From JAVVUQ01 sp036653075 (lineage in GTDB: Bacteria > Bacillota > Clostridia > Christensenellales > CAG-314), in the NCBI GenBank assembly GCA_036653075.1, contig JAVVUQ010000071.1:1-8186 (forward strand): a stretch of DNA of 8,186 nt, written 5' to 3'. The position numbers and the translations under genes are program-made. This document shows, piece by piece, positions 1 to 7,464 of this stretch. The notes beneath the pieces were generated by a model. It did not search any database. It was not told the origin of the DNA and was given only the letters and a program-made list of their open reading frames with translations. The first letter of the stretch is position 1. Each line of letters starts with the position of its first letter.

Positions 1-7
1 ATTTAAT

Positions 8-268
8 TATGATGAGTTTTAATTATGATAAGAATAATTTATGATGAGTTTAAATTATGATAAGAATAAATATGATAAGATTAAATTACACTTAGATTAC
101 GTTATGATAAGTTTAAATTACACTTAGATTACGTTATGATAAGTTTAAATATGATAAGTTTAAATATTATGAGTTTAAATTACATTTATATTACGTTATG
201 ATAAGTTTAATTTACATTTATATTACATTATGATAAGATTTAATTTATATAAAATTAAATTATGTAAG
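8..268. repeat. Degenerate tandem repeat, ~16-bp period (32-bp higher order)
   Basis: The core TATGATAAG or TATGATGAG starts at 8, 24, 40, 56, 71, 103, 135, 150, 197 and 229, with variants at 165 and 261. The empty slots at 87, 119, 181 and 213 hold a sister core, TACACTTAG or TACATTTAT. The spacing is therefore 15-16 bp throughout, and cores alternate to give a 32-bp unit; for example TTACGTTATGATAAG recurs at 97, 129 and 191, and with one change at 223. Linkers are A/T runs such as TTTAAAT. No open frame of note lies here. Direct reading supports a diverged minisatellite between the protease terminator and whatever lies left of the window. Its role is unknown. Confidence 0.85.
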
Positions 269-285
269 ATTATGAATTTAAAATT

Positions 286-312
286 TTAAGGACAGCTTAA
301 AGCTGTCCTTAA
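286..312 (-). terminator. Perfect 13-bp hairpin after the protease gene, probable terminator
   Basis: The arms are TTAAGGACAGCTT (286-298) and AAGCTGTCCTTAA (300-312), perfectly complementary around one base. A realistic hairpin is a 9-10 bp GC-containing stem with a TTAAA-type loop. It starts 37 nt past the TAA stop of the minus-strand protease gene, where a Rho-independent terminator is expected. On the minus strand the stem is followed by an A/T mixture (AAAATTTTAAATT) rather than a clean T run, so the U-tract is weak. The plus-strand side lacks a T run. A processing or 3'-end stability hairpin is the main alternative. Confidence 0.65.
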
Positions 313-349
313 GATCAACAATCCAAAATTACGTTATGTAATAAAGGTA

Positions 350-3300
350 TTAGATTTGGTGTGATTTACGTTTAACTATTAAAGCGACAGCGATAGTCAT
401 AAGGCATAGAAGCATTAATCCGCCCAAGCCGCCGCTGTTACCTGTTGAAATGGTAGATGCTGCTGTGCCTGCGCAACTTTTTGCTTCATCTAATTCTTTC
501 TTACTTTCTTCGATGAGTCTTTCTGTTTCTTTTATAGCTTTTTCTATTTCATCAACTTTATCTTCTGCAATAAACGCGCGTTGTTGTAATTCATATAGTT
601 CTTTTTTATAATTTTCAATTTGCATTTTTGCTGATGGAATATCAATATTGAGTTGAGTGATATCTGCTGTAAGTTTATCAATATTTGATATTAATTTCAA
701 TATTTGTAAATCTTTTTCAGCGATGTTCAACTTATCGATATTTGTGAGTAGCGCTTTTTGGTTTTCGTTGACAGCGTTTACAGCTGAGCGCAAAGCTGTA
801 ATTTTTTCTTCGTCCTGAATTGAAACAACTTTAACAGTTGCCAATGTAGTATTAAGTTTATAAACTTCTACAAGAATTCTTGCATTTCTCAATATGTCGA
901 TACTGCTTACAAATTGTTTTAGATTTTCATCAAGCGAATTGTAGATATTTTCTAATTCTTCAACTTTGCTATCGTCATCAGATACTATAACGAGTTCAGC
1001 TATAGCTTTTTCCAAGAAGAATACGTCTTGAGAAAAAATGTCGATTGTGACAATATCGCTCTTTTCGCCCAATACTTTTTCGCCATTGACAATTCTCCAA
1101 GCCACAACGTAATAGCTATATGAATTATAATATTCTAAATCAATATCATTATCAAAAACTACTTCATTTGAATATGTTGTGCGAACGATATCGCTAATTG
1201 CAGTGTAAACTGGTTGAGTTACAGGTGTTCCGTTTATTTGAGTTAGGGCTCTATACGTTATAAATCCTTGTGCCCACGGGTAAAGCGTACCGCAAATCAA
1301 TACTTCGTTTTCTTTTTCGCCCCTTGCAATGTTAATATCATTAACATCCAATATATTATCATCATCGAATATGATTATGTCATTGCCGAAAGCTTTGATC
1401 CATTCTCTTGTAAAGAATCCGTCAGCGTTTGCATTATTAACAAAAGCAACACTTCCCATACTGAAATTTCCATACGTTTCCATTTCGCTTTCCAAAATAG
1501 GAGCTTTCCCTTCAAAGATGAAATTAGCTTCTCTCTTATAAAATGCTACTGCGCCGATAGATTTAACGCTTTGTGGAATATTTATAGTAATTGTTGCAAG
1601 ATCATCTTCATATGTTGCAAAAGCGCATGCGCCAATTCTAACGATGCCGTCAGGAATATTAATTACTTTAGCTTGAGAATCGCCTTGATAACGCAAATAT
1701 TCGCCATAAATATTAGTAATTGAGTCTTCATTTTGAATAAATATTTTATGTCCTTGCGCAATTTCAAATCTTACATTCAAATCTTGTGTCATTTGATACA
1801 ATCCGAAATCTACGCCGACTAAGCTATTTGGAATAACAATTGTTTCAATATTTAAATTTTCCATAAACGCATATTCGCCAACATATTCCAAACCTTCATT
1901 TAAAATCAATATTTTACATTCTAAGTCGTTATTAGCAAACGCTCTTTTTCCTATGTATTTTAAGCTATTCGGGAGCGTCAATTGCATAATAGAACACATA
2001 CTAAAGGCATTTTTTTCAATTGTTGTAACGCCTTCTATTATAGTCAACTGTTCAAGTTTATAGTTACTGCAAAATGCTGAATCGCCAATCTTTTTTAATG
2101 TTGAAGGGAATACTACGCTTGTAATCTCTCTTTCATAAAATACATACGGTCCGATTTCTACAACGCCTTCGGGAATAACAATATCTCCGCCTATTCCGTT
2201 ATATTGATATAATATGCCTTGACTAATAACAAATTCTTCCGTTGGAGGTGGAGTTACTTCACCGCCGCCATCGCCGCCGTTAGGGTCAATAATAGTAAAT
2301 ATACTTCCAACGTATGCCCATCGTTCGTATAACGATTCAATAAACATAAATCCACTACCCACAGTGCGAGCGACAAAGGTTTGTCCTTCAAACGAAGCGC
2401 AATCTTCTGGTCCGCTCATTATTGCGGAAATAAAACATTTTACTTCGTTGCTTGCATACCACGGATCTGCTTCAACTACAAATTCAATTCTATCTCCAAC
2501 GTTACATTGGAAATTAAATCCTAATTCTTGACGATTTTCTCCTTCTCCATAATACGCTCGAATTGAAGTTGGAGCATATACTCCATCATATATTTCTGAG
2601 CTTACTGAAACGTGCGATTCAGCCGATAATACAACTTCTTCGCCTTTACCATTTATGTATTTATATGTAACAATTAAGTCCGTTTCGCCTTGCGCAAGAC
2701 CCATTACAAATGTTCCGTTTATTAAAGACGCTACTGTTTGAGTTGAATCTTTAAATGCAATTGTAGTTTCGCCTTGTGGCGCATATTCATCGTAATTACC
2801 TAACATAACTTCTACTTCTGCTATTTCATTTATCATTAAATATAAATCAGATGTATAAATTTCTTTAGGTTCAGGTTTAATTTTAAGCTGACTCATTGCT
2901 TGCAAGCTTTGCAATTTACCATTTTCTTGCCACATTATTGTCGCAACAATAGTCGTTTCGCCTTCGCTAACGCCTGTGGCAATACCATTTTGGTCAACTG
3001 TAGCTACATTTTTGTCAATGGCGTCCCAATAAATCGTATAATCATTTTGCCATCCAAAATTCCTTGGAAACAACCTTACTCCAAACTGTTTACGTTCTGT
3101 AACTCCAATAGTTTCGTACATTGTGTCTAATTCAGCTTTAGTTGGACTTGGTAATGTAGGCACATCTACGCCGCTAATTATCATTATTGTTGAGTTCATT
3201 GCATAGTCATACATAGCTATGCCAATATACCCGTTATGAATCAAATCGATATTATCCGTAATATCCCACGTCAATAGTGTCGTTTCGCCTATATTTTCTG

Positions 3301-6300
3301 CATCAACTGGAATAGGTTGAGCAAGATCACTGCCTGTGCTAATCGGATTTCCAACTTCGTCTACAATCATTTCTACTGGCCACGCCGCCATAACATAATG
3401 ATTGTCATATACTGATGCGGAAAACATTATTCTATTATCTTCTGTTTTCCAAATATTAAGATCTTGTTCAAACGTTTCTGGTTTTTGGTTATCTATATAC
3501 ATTGGCAATGAAATAGAAGGTTTCCAACATTTACTTTCTCTATCTAAATGTTGCGCTTCAAATTCAGTTATACCTGTAAATGTAACTATTAATTGTGTGT
3601 TATTAGGTAAATTTTCATAGCAAGCTTTCGCTTCTGCTGTATCAAATTGCCACTGCTGAATATCTGGTAAAATTATTCCATAACCTGGATCGTAAGTGGA
3701 TTTTTTCTGCTTATCATATACTTCATTATAATAAATTTCACCTGTTATAGCATCTTCAATTGTATAGGTCAATTCTTCAATATTTCTAAGTAATCCTAAA
3801 TATGATTCTTGGAATACTGAATAACCATTTCCGTCTGGCGCTAAAGCAATTCTATCCGCTCTTGGCGCTGGAATTCCTTCTACTCCGTATTTGTTTAATG
3901 CATAATCACCCATGGCAAACACATTGCCAACGTTTGCATAAAATCCCCACATAATACCATTATATGTTTGCGTATTCATATTAAATTCGTCATAGATTGT
4001 AAAATCGAATATCGGAGCGCACGTCCAATCACCAAAAAATCCCATAAACGGAACACTTAATTTTGGAGTATCTACGCCTTCCAATACTACGAATCCTTCT
4101 ACAAAGTTTCCACCATTAAAGGTCGAATATGCCAACAATTCATTCTTAACTGCTTCGTTTAATGTGAGTTGAATATTGATTTGACATACTTTATTAGCTT
4201 CAACTTCAATTTTATTTATAGCATCATAAACTATGCCATCAACTGTTACTGTAAATGAACAGTCTTTTGTAATATCTTGAGCCTTTAATGCAAAGAATGG
4301 CTCATCTATCATTTCTGTTAAAACTTGAGTGTCAATATAATATGTAAGAGTTTTATCACCAAAGTTAATAACTTCAAACGCTAAATCAAAAATTCCACAA
4401 ATATCAGGATCATCGCCCAACTCAATTTTAGGCTTTTCTTGATTAGGAACATTAATATACGCTTTTGTCGTTGTTGCCGCTGTAACATCTACCAATCCAG
4501 CGCCTTGTTTACGAGGCGACGCCGCTACGTCGTTAGCGTCTTTAACGATTGATGCTGTGCTCATAGCTAATTTATAAACCATTATTCCCTTTTCTTTCGC
4601 CGCCATATTCGGGAACATTTCATTTACATACTCTCTAATAATAACCGACGCTCCAGCAAAATTAGGAGATGCCATTGACGTGCCTGACATAAGTCCATAC
4701 GGGCTTGTAAATGTGCCATCGCCATTGTCTTGTACTCTTATTGAAGAATTTATTTCACCGCCAGGCGCAGTAATTTCAGGCTTAATTTTTAAATCGTTAG
4801 TTGGTCCCCAACTACTGAAATCACTCATTTCATATGGCAATAATTTCGAAAACGTCCTATCTAACTTCAACATTTTGTTTTCAGCCGCTTTCATCGTTTC
4901 GCCATCATTAAGCGATATAAACATACCTGGAATAGTATAATTCGTTACTTCCATTCTAATCAATGGACCATCTACATTATCATATATAATGCAACCAATT
5001 GCTCCAACATCAGCTGCAATTTGTACCTTATCGCTAAAAGATATTACGCCACGTTGAACAAGCGCTATCTTTCCAACAATATCTAATCCTATATAATCCG
5101 TCACATCACCTACGTTAGGAACAGCAACATACGCAACTTCGCTCGGATCAATATAACTTGGATTGTTCATATAAAATTCGTTATAGAAAAATCTATTAGG
5201 AATTTCACTATAAAATATTTTTCTATCGCCAATCATTACATAATTTTCTGAATTTTGATAAGTGTTAATTGAAGCTACCGATATGGCTTGCATATAAGTA
5301 GACGGCGTAGCAACAACTCCAAAATCAGAGTTTACTACAAATGGTCTGCTACCCGGGTCAAGTTTACTTGCATAAGCAGCCGAATAATCATTTCCCGCTG
5401 AGATACAAATTTCAACGCCCGCATTTCTCGCTAAATCGTAATATGGAACTGCATAATCTTCACAAGAAAATCCAGCAGCGCTTCCAAGCGATAAGTTAAC
5501 TGCATCTACGCCAAGCGTAACTGCGTCACTTAAAGCCGCAATAATATCAATAGTACTTGCTCCGCCAGTAAAATCACTGAATACTTTTAACGCTAATATT
5601 TGCGCGTCATACGCAGCGCCTCTAAACTTAACCTCTTTATCGCCATTGTTGCCAGCAGCTATTCCAGCAACGTGTGTGCCGTGGTCACTACTATATCCAA
5701 TCGCATCTGTATCTTTGTCGGCATAGTCAAATTCAAAAGGTATTTTGCCATTGACATAAACTTCATCTGCCGTAAAACCATTTGGCATATATTGCGCATC
5801 ATGAATTTCACCAAAAGCTTCCAACTTATATCCGTTTTTAGCGATAAGCTTGTCAATATTGTTAGCAATAAATTCTTTGGTTATTTTTTGTTTACTTGGC
5901 TCAACTTGGAACGCTTCATGCCTATTATCAAGTCCTGAGTCTATAACGCCTATAACCATACCGTTACCTGTATATCCGTATTGCTCGCGAGCAATTTGCA
6001 AATTCATTTGCTTAGCGCTTGCTATGGTTTGTGGAACTAAGTATACTTCAGAAATTGATATTTTTTTGATTTCATCAACCTTTGCAATCGCTGCAATATC
6101 TCCATAACGTACGTTTGCCGCTAACCCATACAATAACATTGTATACGTGTATTCAAATTTTACATCTTTACACACTTGCTTAATTTTATTCATTATCATT
6201 TCTTGCGTATTAGCCATAGTTTTTGCCATAGCTAATCCTTCTTTAGAATCTGCGTATTCCCTTACGTCAACACCATTCTCTTGAGAAAGTTGCAACTGCG

Positions 6301-6544
6301 ACAATCCGTCAAGTTCAATGATAATATCTACCTTTTGGTCAGGATTAATCGCCTTAACCTCTTGATACTCAACACCCGCTAAGTGCTTGTCTAACATTGC
6401 AGAAACATTGTTCAACTCAAAATTTTCAATTGTCATTTTTTGAGTTTCTGTCATAGCCGCCGCAGGCTTCACACCAACCATTATAGTTGCTGTCAAAACC
6501 AACATAACTGATAAAAATATTATGATCAATTTGTTTGTTTTCAT
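350..6544 (-). CDS. Giant surface S8 subtilisin-like protease with PA insert, BspA-type LRRs and C-terminal anchor
   Basis: This 2064-aa exported serine endopeptidase probably cleaves proteins or peptides outside the cell. Residues 1-30 are a signal peptide (KTNK, hydrophobic core, likely cut after PAAA). Residues ~68-170 resemble an inhibitor-I9 propeptide. The S8 domain spans ~190-690: Asp202 in VIDSG, His288 in DHGTHVAG, oxyanion Asn385 in SAGND and Ser623 in SGTSMASP, so the catalytic set is complete. A PA domain (~465-555) is inserted before the Ser, as in lactocepin and C5a peptidase. Then come Fn3-like and beta domains (~700-1125), Big-like domains (~1150-1418), a Gly/Pro linker (~1421-1436), BspA-type LRR_5 repeats (~1437-1700), an Fn3-like domain (~1735-1837), helical repeats and coiled coil (~1842-2022), and a membrane segment (~2041-2057) ending KRKSHQI. 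No LPXTG is present. AAAGGAG lies 7 nt before the ATG. It is monocistronic by its own promoter and hairpin. Protease class is certain; substrate is unknown. Confidence 0.95.
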   Translation of the reverse strand: MKTNKLIIIFLSVMLVLTATIMVGVKPAAAMTETQKMTIENFELNNVSAMLDKHLAGVEYQEVKAINPDQKVDIIIELDGLSQLQLSQENGVDVREYADSKEGLAMAKTMANTQEMIMNKIKQVCKDVKFEYTYTMLLYGLAANVRYGDIAAIAKVDEIKKISISEVYLVPQTIASAKQMNLQIAREQYGYTGNGMVIGVIDSGLDNRHEAFQVEPSKQKITKEFIANNIDKLIAKNGYKLEAFGEIHDAQYMPNGFTADEVYVNGKIPFEFDYADKDTDAIGYSSDHGTHVAGIAAGNNGDKEVKFRGAAYDAQILALKVFSDFTGGASTIDIIAALSDAVTLGVDAVNLSLGSAAGFSCEDYAVPYYDLARNAGVEICISAGNDYSAAYASKLDPGSRPFVVNSDFGVVATPSTYMQAISVASINTYQNSENYVMIGDRKIFYSEIPNRFFYNEFYMNNPSYIDPSEVAYVAVPNVGDVTDYIGLDIVGKIALVQRGVISFSDKVQIAADVGAIGCIIYDNVDGPLIRMEVTNYTIPGMFISLNDGETMKAAENKMLKLDRTFSKLLPYEMSDFSSWGPTNDLKIKPEITAPGGEINSSIRVQDNGDGTFTSPYGLMSGTSMASPNFAGASVIIREYVNEMFPNMAAKEKGIMVYKLAMSTASIVKDANDVAASPRKQGAGLVDVTAATTTKAYINVPNQEKPKIELGDDPDICGIFDLAFEVINFGDKTLTYYIDTQVLTEMIDEPFFALKAQDITKDCSFTVTVDGIVYDAINKIEVEANKVCQINIQLTLNEAVKNELLAYSTFNGGNFVEGFVVLEGVDTPKLSVPFMGFFGDWTCAPIFDFTIYDEFNMNTQTYNGIMWGFYANVGNVFAMGDYALNKYGVEGIPAPRADRIALAPDGNGYSVFQESYLGLLRNIEELTYTIEDAITGEIYYNEVYDKQKKSTYDPGYGIILPDIQQWQFDTAEAKACYENLPNNTQLIVTFTGITEFEAQHLDRESKCWKPSISLPMYIDNQKPETFEQDLNIWKTEDNRIMFSASVYDNHYVMAAWPVEMIVDEVGNPISTGSDLAQPIPVDAENIGETTLLTWDITDNIDLIHNGYIGIAMYDYAMNSTIMIISGVDVPTLPSPTKAELDTMYETIGVTERKQFGVRLFPRNFGWQNDYTIYWDAIDKNVATVDQNGIATGVSEGETTIVATIMWQENGKLQSLQAMSQLKIKPEPKEIYTSDLYLMINEIAEVEVMLGNYDEYAPQGETTIAFKDSTQTVASLINGTFVMGLAQGETDLIVTYKYINGKGEEVVLSAESHVSVSSEIYDGVYAPTSIRAYYGEGENRQELGFNFQCNVGDRIEFVVEADPWYASNEVKCFISAIMSGPEDCASFEGQTFVARTVGSGFMFIESLYERWAYVGSIFTIIDPNGGDGGGEVTPPPTEEFVISQGILYQYNGIGGDIVIPEGVVEIGPYVFYEREITSVVFPSTLKKIGDSAFCSNYKLEQLTIIEGVTTIEKNAFSMCSIMQLTLPNSLKYIGKRAFANNDLECKILILNEGLEYVGEYAFMENLNIETIVIPNSLVGVDFGLYQMTQDLNVRFEIAQGHKIFIQNEDSITNIYGEYLRYQGDSQAKVINIPDGIVRIGACAFATYEDDLATITINIPQSVKSIGAVAFYKREANFIFEGKAPILESEMETYGNFSMGSVAFVNNANADGFFTREWIKAFGNDIIIFDDDNILDVNDINIARGEKENEVLICGTLYPWAQGFITYRALTQINGTPVTQPVYTAISDIVRTTYSNEVVFDNDIDLEYYNSYSYYVVAWRIVNGEKVLGEKSDIVTIDIFSQDVFFLEKAIAELVIVSDDDSKVEELENIYNSLDENLKQFVSSIDILRNARILVEVYKLNTTLATVKVVSIQDEEKITALRSAVNAVNENQKALLTNIDKLNIAEKDLQILKLISNIDKLTADITQLNIDIPSAKMQIENYKKELYELQQRAFIAEDKVDEIEKAIKETERLIEESKKELDEAKSCAGTAASTISTGNSGGLGGLMLLCLMTIAVALIVKRKSHQI

Positions 6545-6570
6545 TTTTTTTCTCCTTTATGGATTTATAT

Positions 6571-6587
6571 ATGAGATAAAAGCTCAT
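6571..6587 (-). other. Small inverted repeat in the protease 5' leader
   Basis: On the minus strand ATGAG and CTCAT flank a 7-nt A/T-rich spacer, between the predicted transcription start and the ribosome binding site. The 5-bp stem is weak. It could be a leader hairpin or chance; no U-tract follows, so it is not a terminator. Confidence 0.25.
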
Positions 6588-6588
6588 C

Positions 6589-6608
6589 TATGGTAATAGT
6601 ATACCATA
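6589..6608. promoter_or_regulatory. 7-bp dyad over the -10 of the protease promoter, candidate operator
   Basis: TATGGTA (6589-6595) and TACCATA (6602-6608) are perfect inverted arms with a 6-bp spacer. The 20-bp dyad overlaps the -10 hexamer (6598-6603) and reaches the probable start site. A repressor dimer bound here would block RNA polymerase. No regulator gene is visible in the window, and AT-rich DNA yields short dyads by chance, so the operator role is an inference. Confidence 0.4.
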
Positions 6609-6626
6609 TAATTCTTAAAATGTCAA
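6598..6626 (-). promoter_or_regulatory. Sigma-A-type promoter of the S8 protease gene
   Basis: Read on the minus strand, TTGACA (complement of 6621-6626) is separated by exactly 17 bp from TATACT (complement of 6598-6603). The bases TGG just before the -10 make an extended TGn element. This is a perfect -35 with a one-mismatch -10. The start would fall near 6590-6592, giving a leader of roughly 46 nt before the ATG. Confidence 0.85.
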
Positions 6627-6809
6627 TATTTTGAATAAATTTTTTTAAATTAACTTTTTACAACTTGAACACGCTAATACCTTTGCATTGTGGCTTTATA
6701 AAACAAATTTTAATTTGAATTCTTCATAATATATTATTCTAATTCTACTATTATGCTTTTTTAATTTTTTAATGATTATAAATAATATAATATTGCTCAT
6801 TAAGTGTAG
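6627..6809. other. AT-rich divergent intergenic spacer, no gene seen
   Basis: This is the middle of the gap between the protease and deacylase promoters. It holds T- and A-runs and no coding frame with a ribosome binding site. TGCATTG followed by GGCTTTAT-like sequence at 6684-6699 resembles the junction of the 43-bp repeat units downstream (TGCATTGCGATTTTAT, 13 of 16 bases). It may be a decayed copy or simple AT-rich coincidence. Confidence 0.4.
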
Positions 6810-6838
6810 TTGAAACAAAAGCGATTTTATGCTATAAT
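6810..6838 (+). promoter_or_regulatory. Promoter P1 of the YbaK-like gene (first repeat copy)
   Basis: TTGAAA (6810-6815) lies 17 bp before TATAAT (6833-6838), which is preceded by TGC to form an extended -10. This is the strongest of the three tandem promoters because only it has a good -35, contributed by unique sequence outside the repeat. The leader would be about 115 nt. Confidence 0.75.
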
Positions 6839-6872
6839 AAAAAATGTAATAAAACACTGCATTGCAATTTTA

Positions 6873-6881
6873 TGCTATAAT
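6873..6881 (+). promoter_or_regulatory. Promoter P2, extended -10 in second repeat copy
   Basis: TGC followed by consensus TATAAT at 6876-6881. At the -35 distance the sequence is poor (AACACT), so activity would depend on the extended -10. The leader would be about 73 nt. Confidence 0.5.
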
Positions 6882-6915
6882 AAAAAATATAATAAAACAT
6901 TGCATTGCGATTTTA

Positions 6916-6924
6916 TGCTATATT
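6916..6924 (+). promoter_or_regulatory. Promoter P3, extended -10 in third repeat copy
   Basis: TGC followed by TATATT at 6919-6924, one mismatch from consensus. No good -35 is seen. It would give the shortest leader, about 30 nt, ending in the ribosome binding site. It is the weakest of the three on sequence. Confidence 0.4.
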
Positions 6925-6948
6925 AAAAAATATAATAAAACACTGCAT

Positions 6949-6953
6949 AAGGA
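6949..6953 (+). promoter_or_regulatory. Ribosome binding site deciding the YbaK-like start
   Basis: AAGGA sits 7 nt before the ATG at 6961. The frame stays open upstream to a TTG at 6862, but that extension only translates the 43-bp repeats and has no binding site of its own, so 6961 is chosen. Confidence 0.8.
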
Positions 6954-6960
6954 TTATATA

Positions 6961-7434
6961 ATGATTCAACTTGATAAAACTAACGTAATGAGAATATTAG
7001 ATAGTAAACAAATCACCTATGTTCCACACTATTACGATAATAATATCGTCGATGGATTAAGCGTATCAGCAATTTTAAACCAACCACCTACTCAAGTTTT
7101 TAAAACTTTAGTAACAGTAGGCAACAATCTTTTACATTATGTATTTGTTATTCCCGTCAATAAAAGCCTTAATTTAAAAAAAGCCGCAAAAGCGGTAAAC
7201 ATTAAAAGTATAGAAATGATAAAACAAAGCGAATTATTACCGCTGACAGGTTATATTCACGGCGGTTGTAGTCCAATTGCAATGAAAAAACCTTTTATAA
7301 CAGTAATAAATTCATCAGCGCAAAATCAACCAACTATTTGCGTAAGCGCAGGCAAAATAGGTTGCCAAATCGAGCTTAATCCGTATATTCTTGCTACATT
7401 AATTAATTGCAAATTCGACGACATCGTCGATTGA
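6961..7434 (+). CDS. ybaK: YbaK/EbsC-type Cys-tRNA(Pro) deacylase
   Basis: This 157-aa cytoplasmic protein belongs to the YbaK/ProX editing family. Such enzymes hydrolyse Cys-tRNA(Pro) made in error by prolyl-tRNA synthetase, protecting proline codons. Family signatures run in order: KTNVMRILD (6-14), Tyr20, VFKTLV (46-51) with Lys48 at the place of the conserved catalytic-site lysine, VIPV (63-66), LKKAAKA (72-78), TGYIHGGCSP (96-105), MKK (108-110), VSAGKIGCQIELNP (128-141). Length is typical of the single-domain family. The usual Gly after SP-x is Ala107 here, a mild change. The gene diverges from the protease and converges on the NusG_II gene, so it is probably transcribed alone from the triplicated promoter region. 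Other members of the superfamily edit Ala-tRNA(Pro), so exact substrate is inferred from overall resemblance. Confidence 0.9.
   Translation: MIQLDKTNVMRILDSKQITYVPHYYDNNIVDGLSVSAILNQPPTQVFKTLVTVGNNLLHYVFVIPVNKSLNLKKAAKAVNIKSIEMIKQSELLPLTGYIHGGCSPIAMKKPFITVINSSAQNQPTICVSAGKIGCQIELNPYILATLINCKFDDIVD
7415..7430 (+). other. Perfect 7-bp palindrome at the 3' end of the YbaK-like gene
   Basis: TCGACGA (7415-7421) and TCGTCGA (7424-7430) flank CA, encoding the last residues DDIVD. A T5 run follows at 7442-7446, 11 nt beyond the stem. The stem is GC-rich against an AT background. It might assist termination with the stop codon, but the T run is too far for a standard terminator and the codons could explain it. 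Confidence 0.3.
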
Positions 7435-7464
7435 ATGGTACTTTTTATAATATTGCTATTACCT

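Larger units (their letters stand above)
6821..6949. repeat. 43-bp tandem repeat, three copies, carrying a promoter
   Basis: Copies are 6821-6863, 6864-6906 and 6907-6949, exactly 43 bp each. Copy 1 differs from copy 2 at three positions and from copy 3 at three positions. Each begins GCGATTTTATGCTATA or a one-base variant, and the first two end TGCATT. The unit holds an extended -10 and the A/T dyad TTTTAT...ATAAAA. The last copy runs directly into the ribosome binding site of the downstream gene. The high identity suggests recent slippage or active maintenance. Confidence 0.92.

Noticed and set aside
8..268. CRISPR array
   Set aside because: The repeats are about 16 bp with no unique spacers of 25-40 bp, and no cas gene is present.
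1268..1723. Plus-strand open frame of 151 codons inside the protease gene
   Set aside because: It lies antisense to the LRR coding region, shows low-complexity Ile/Phe/Cys/Asn composition with no recognisable family, and the minus frame is clearly the real gene.
5600..6107. Overlapping plus-strand open frames (5600-5938, 5850-6107) antisense to the S8 catalytic domain
   Set aside because: They shadow conserved catalytic sequence, have no visible ribosome binding site and no recognisable domain.
6821..6949. CRISPR-like direct repeats
   Set aside because: The 43-bp units abut each other with no spacers; they are a simple tandem triplication.
6862..6960. N-terminal extension of the YbaK-like protein from a TTG at 6862
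   Set aside because: It only translates the 43-bp repeats, has no ribosome binding site, and the family start matches the ATG at 6961 with AAGGA 7 nt upstream.
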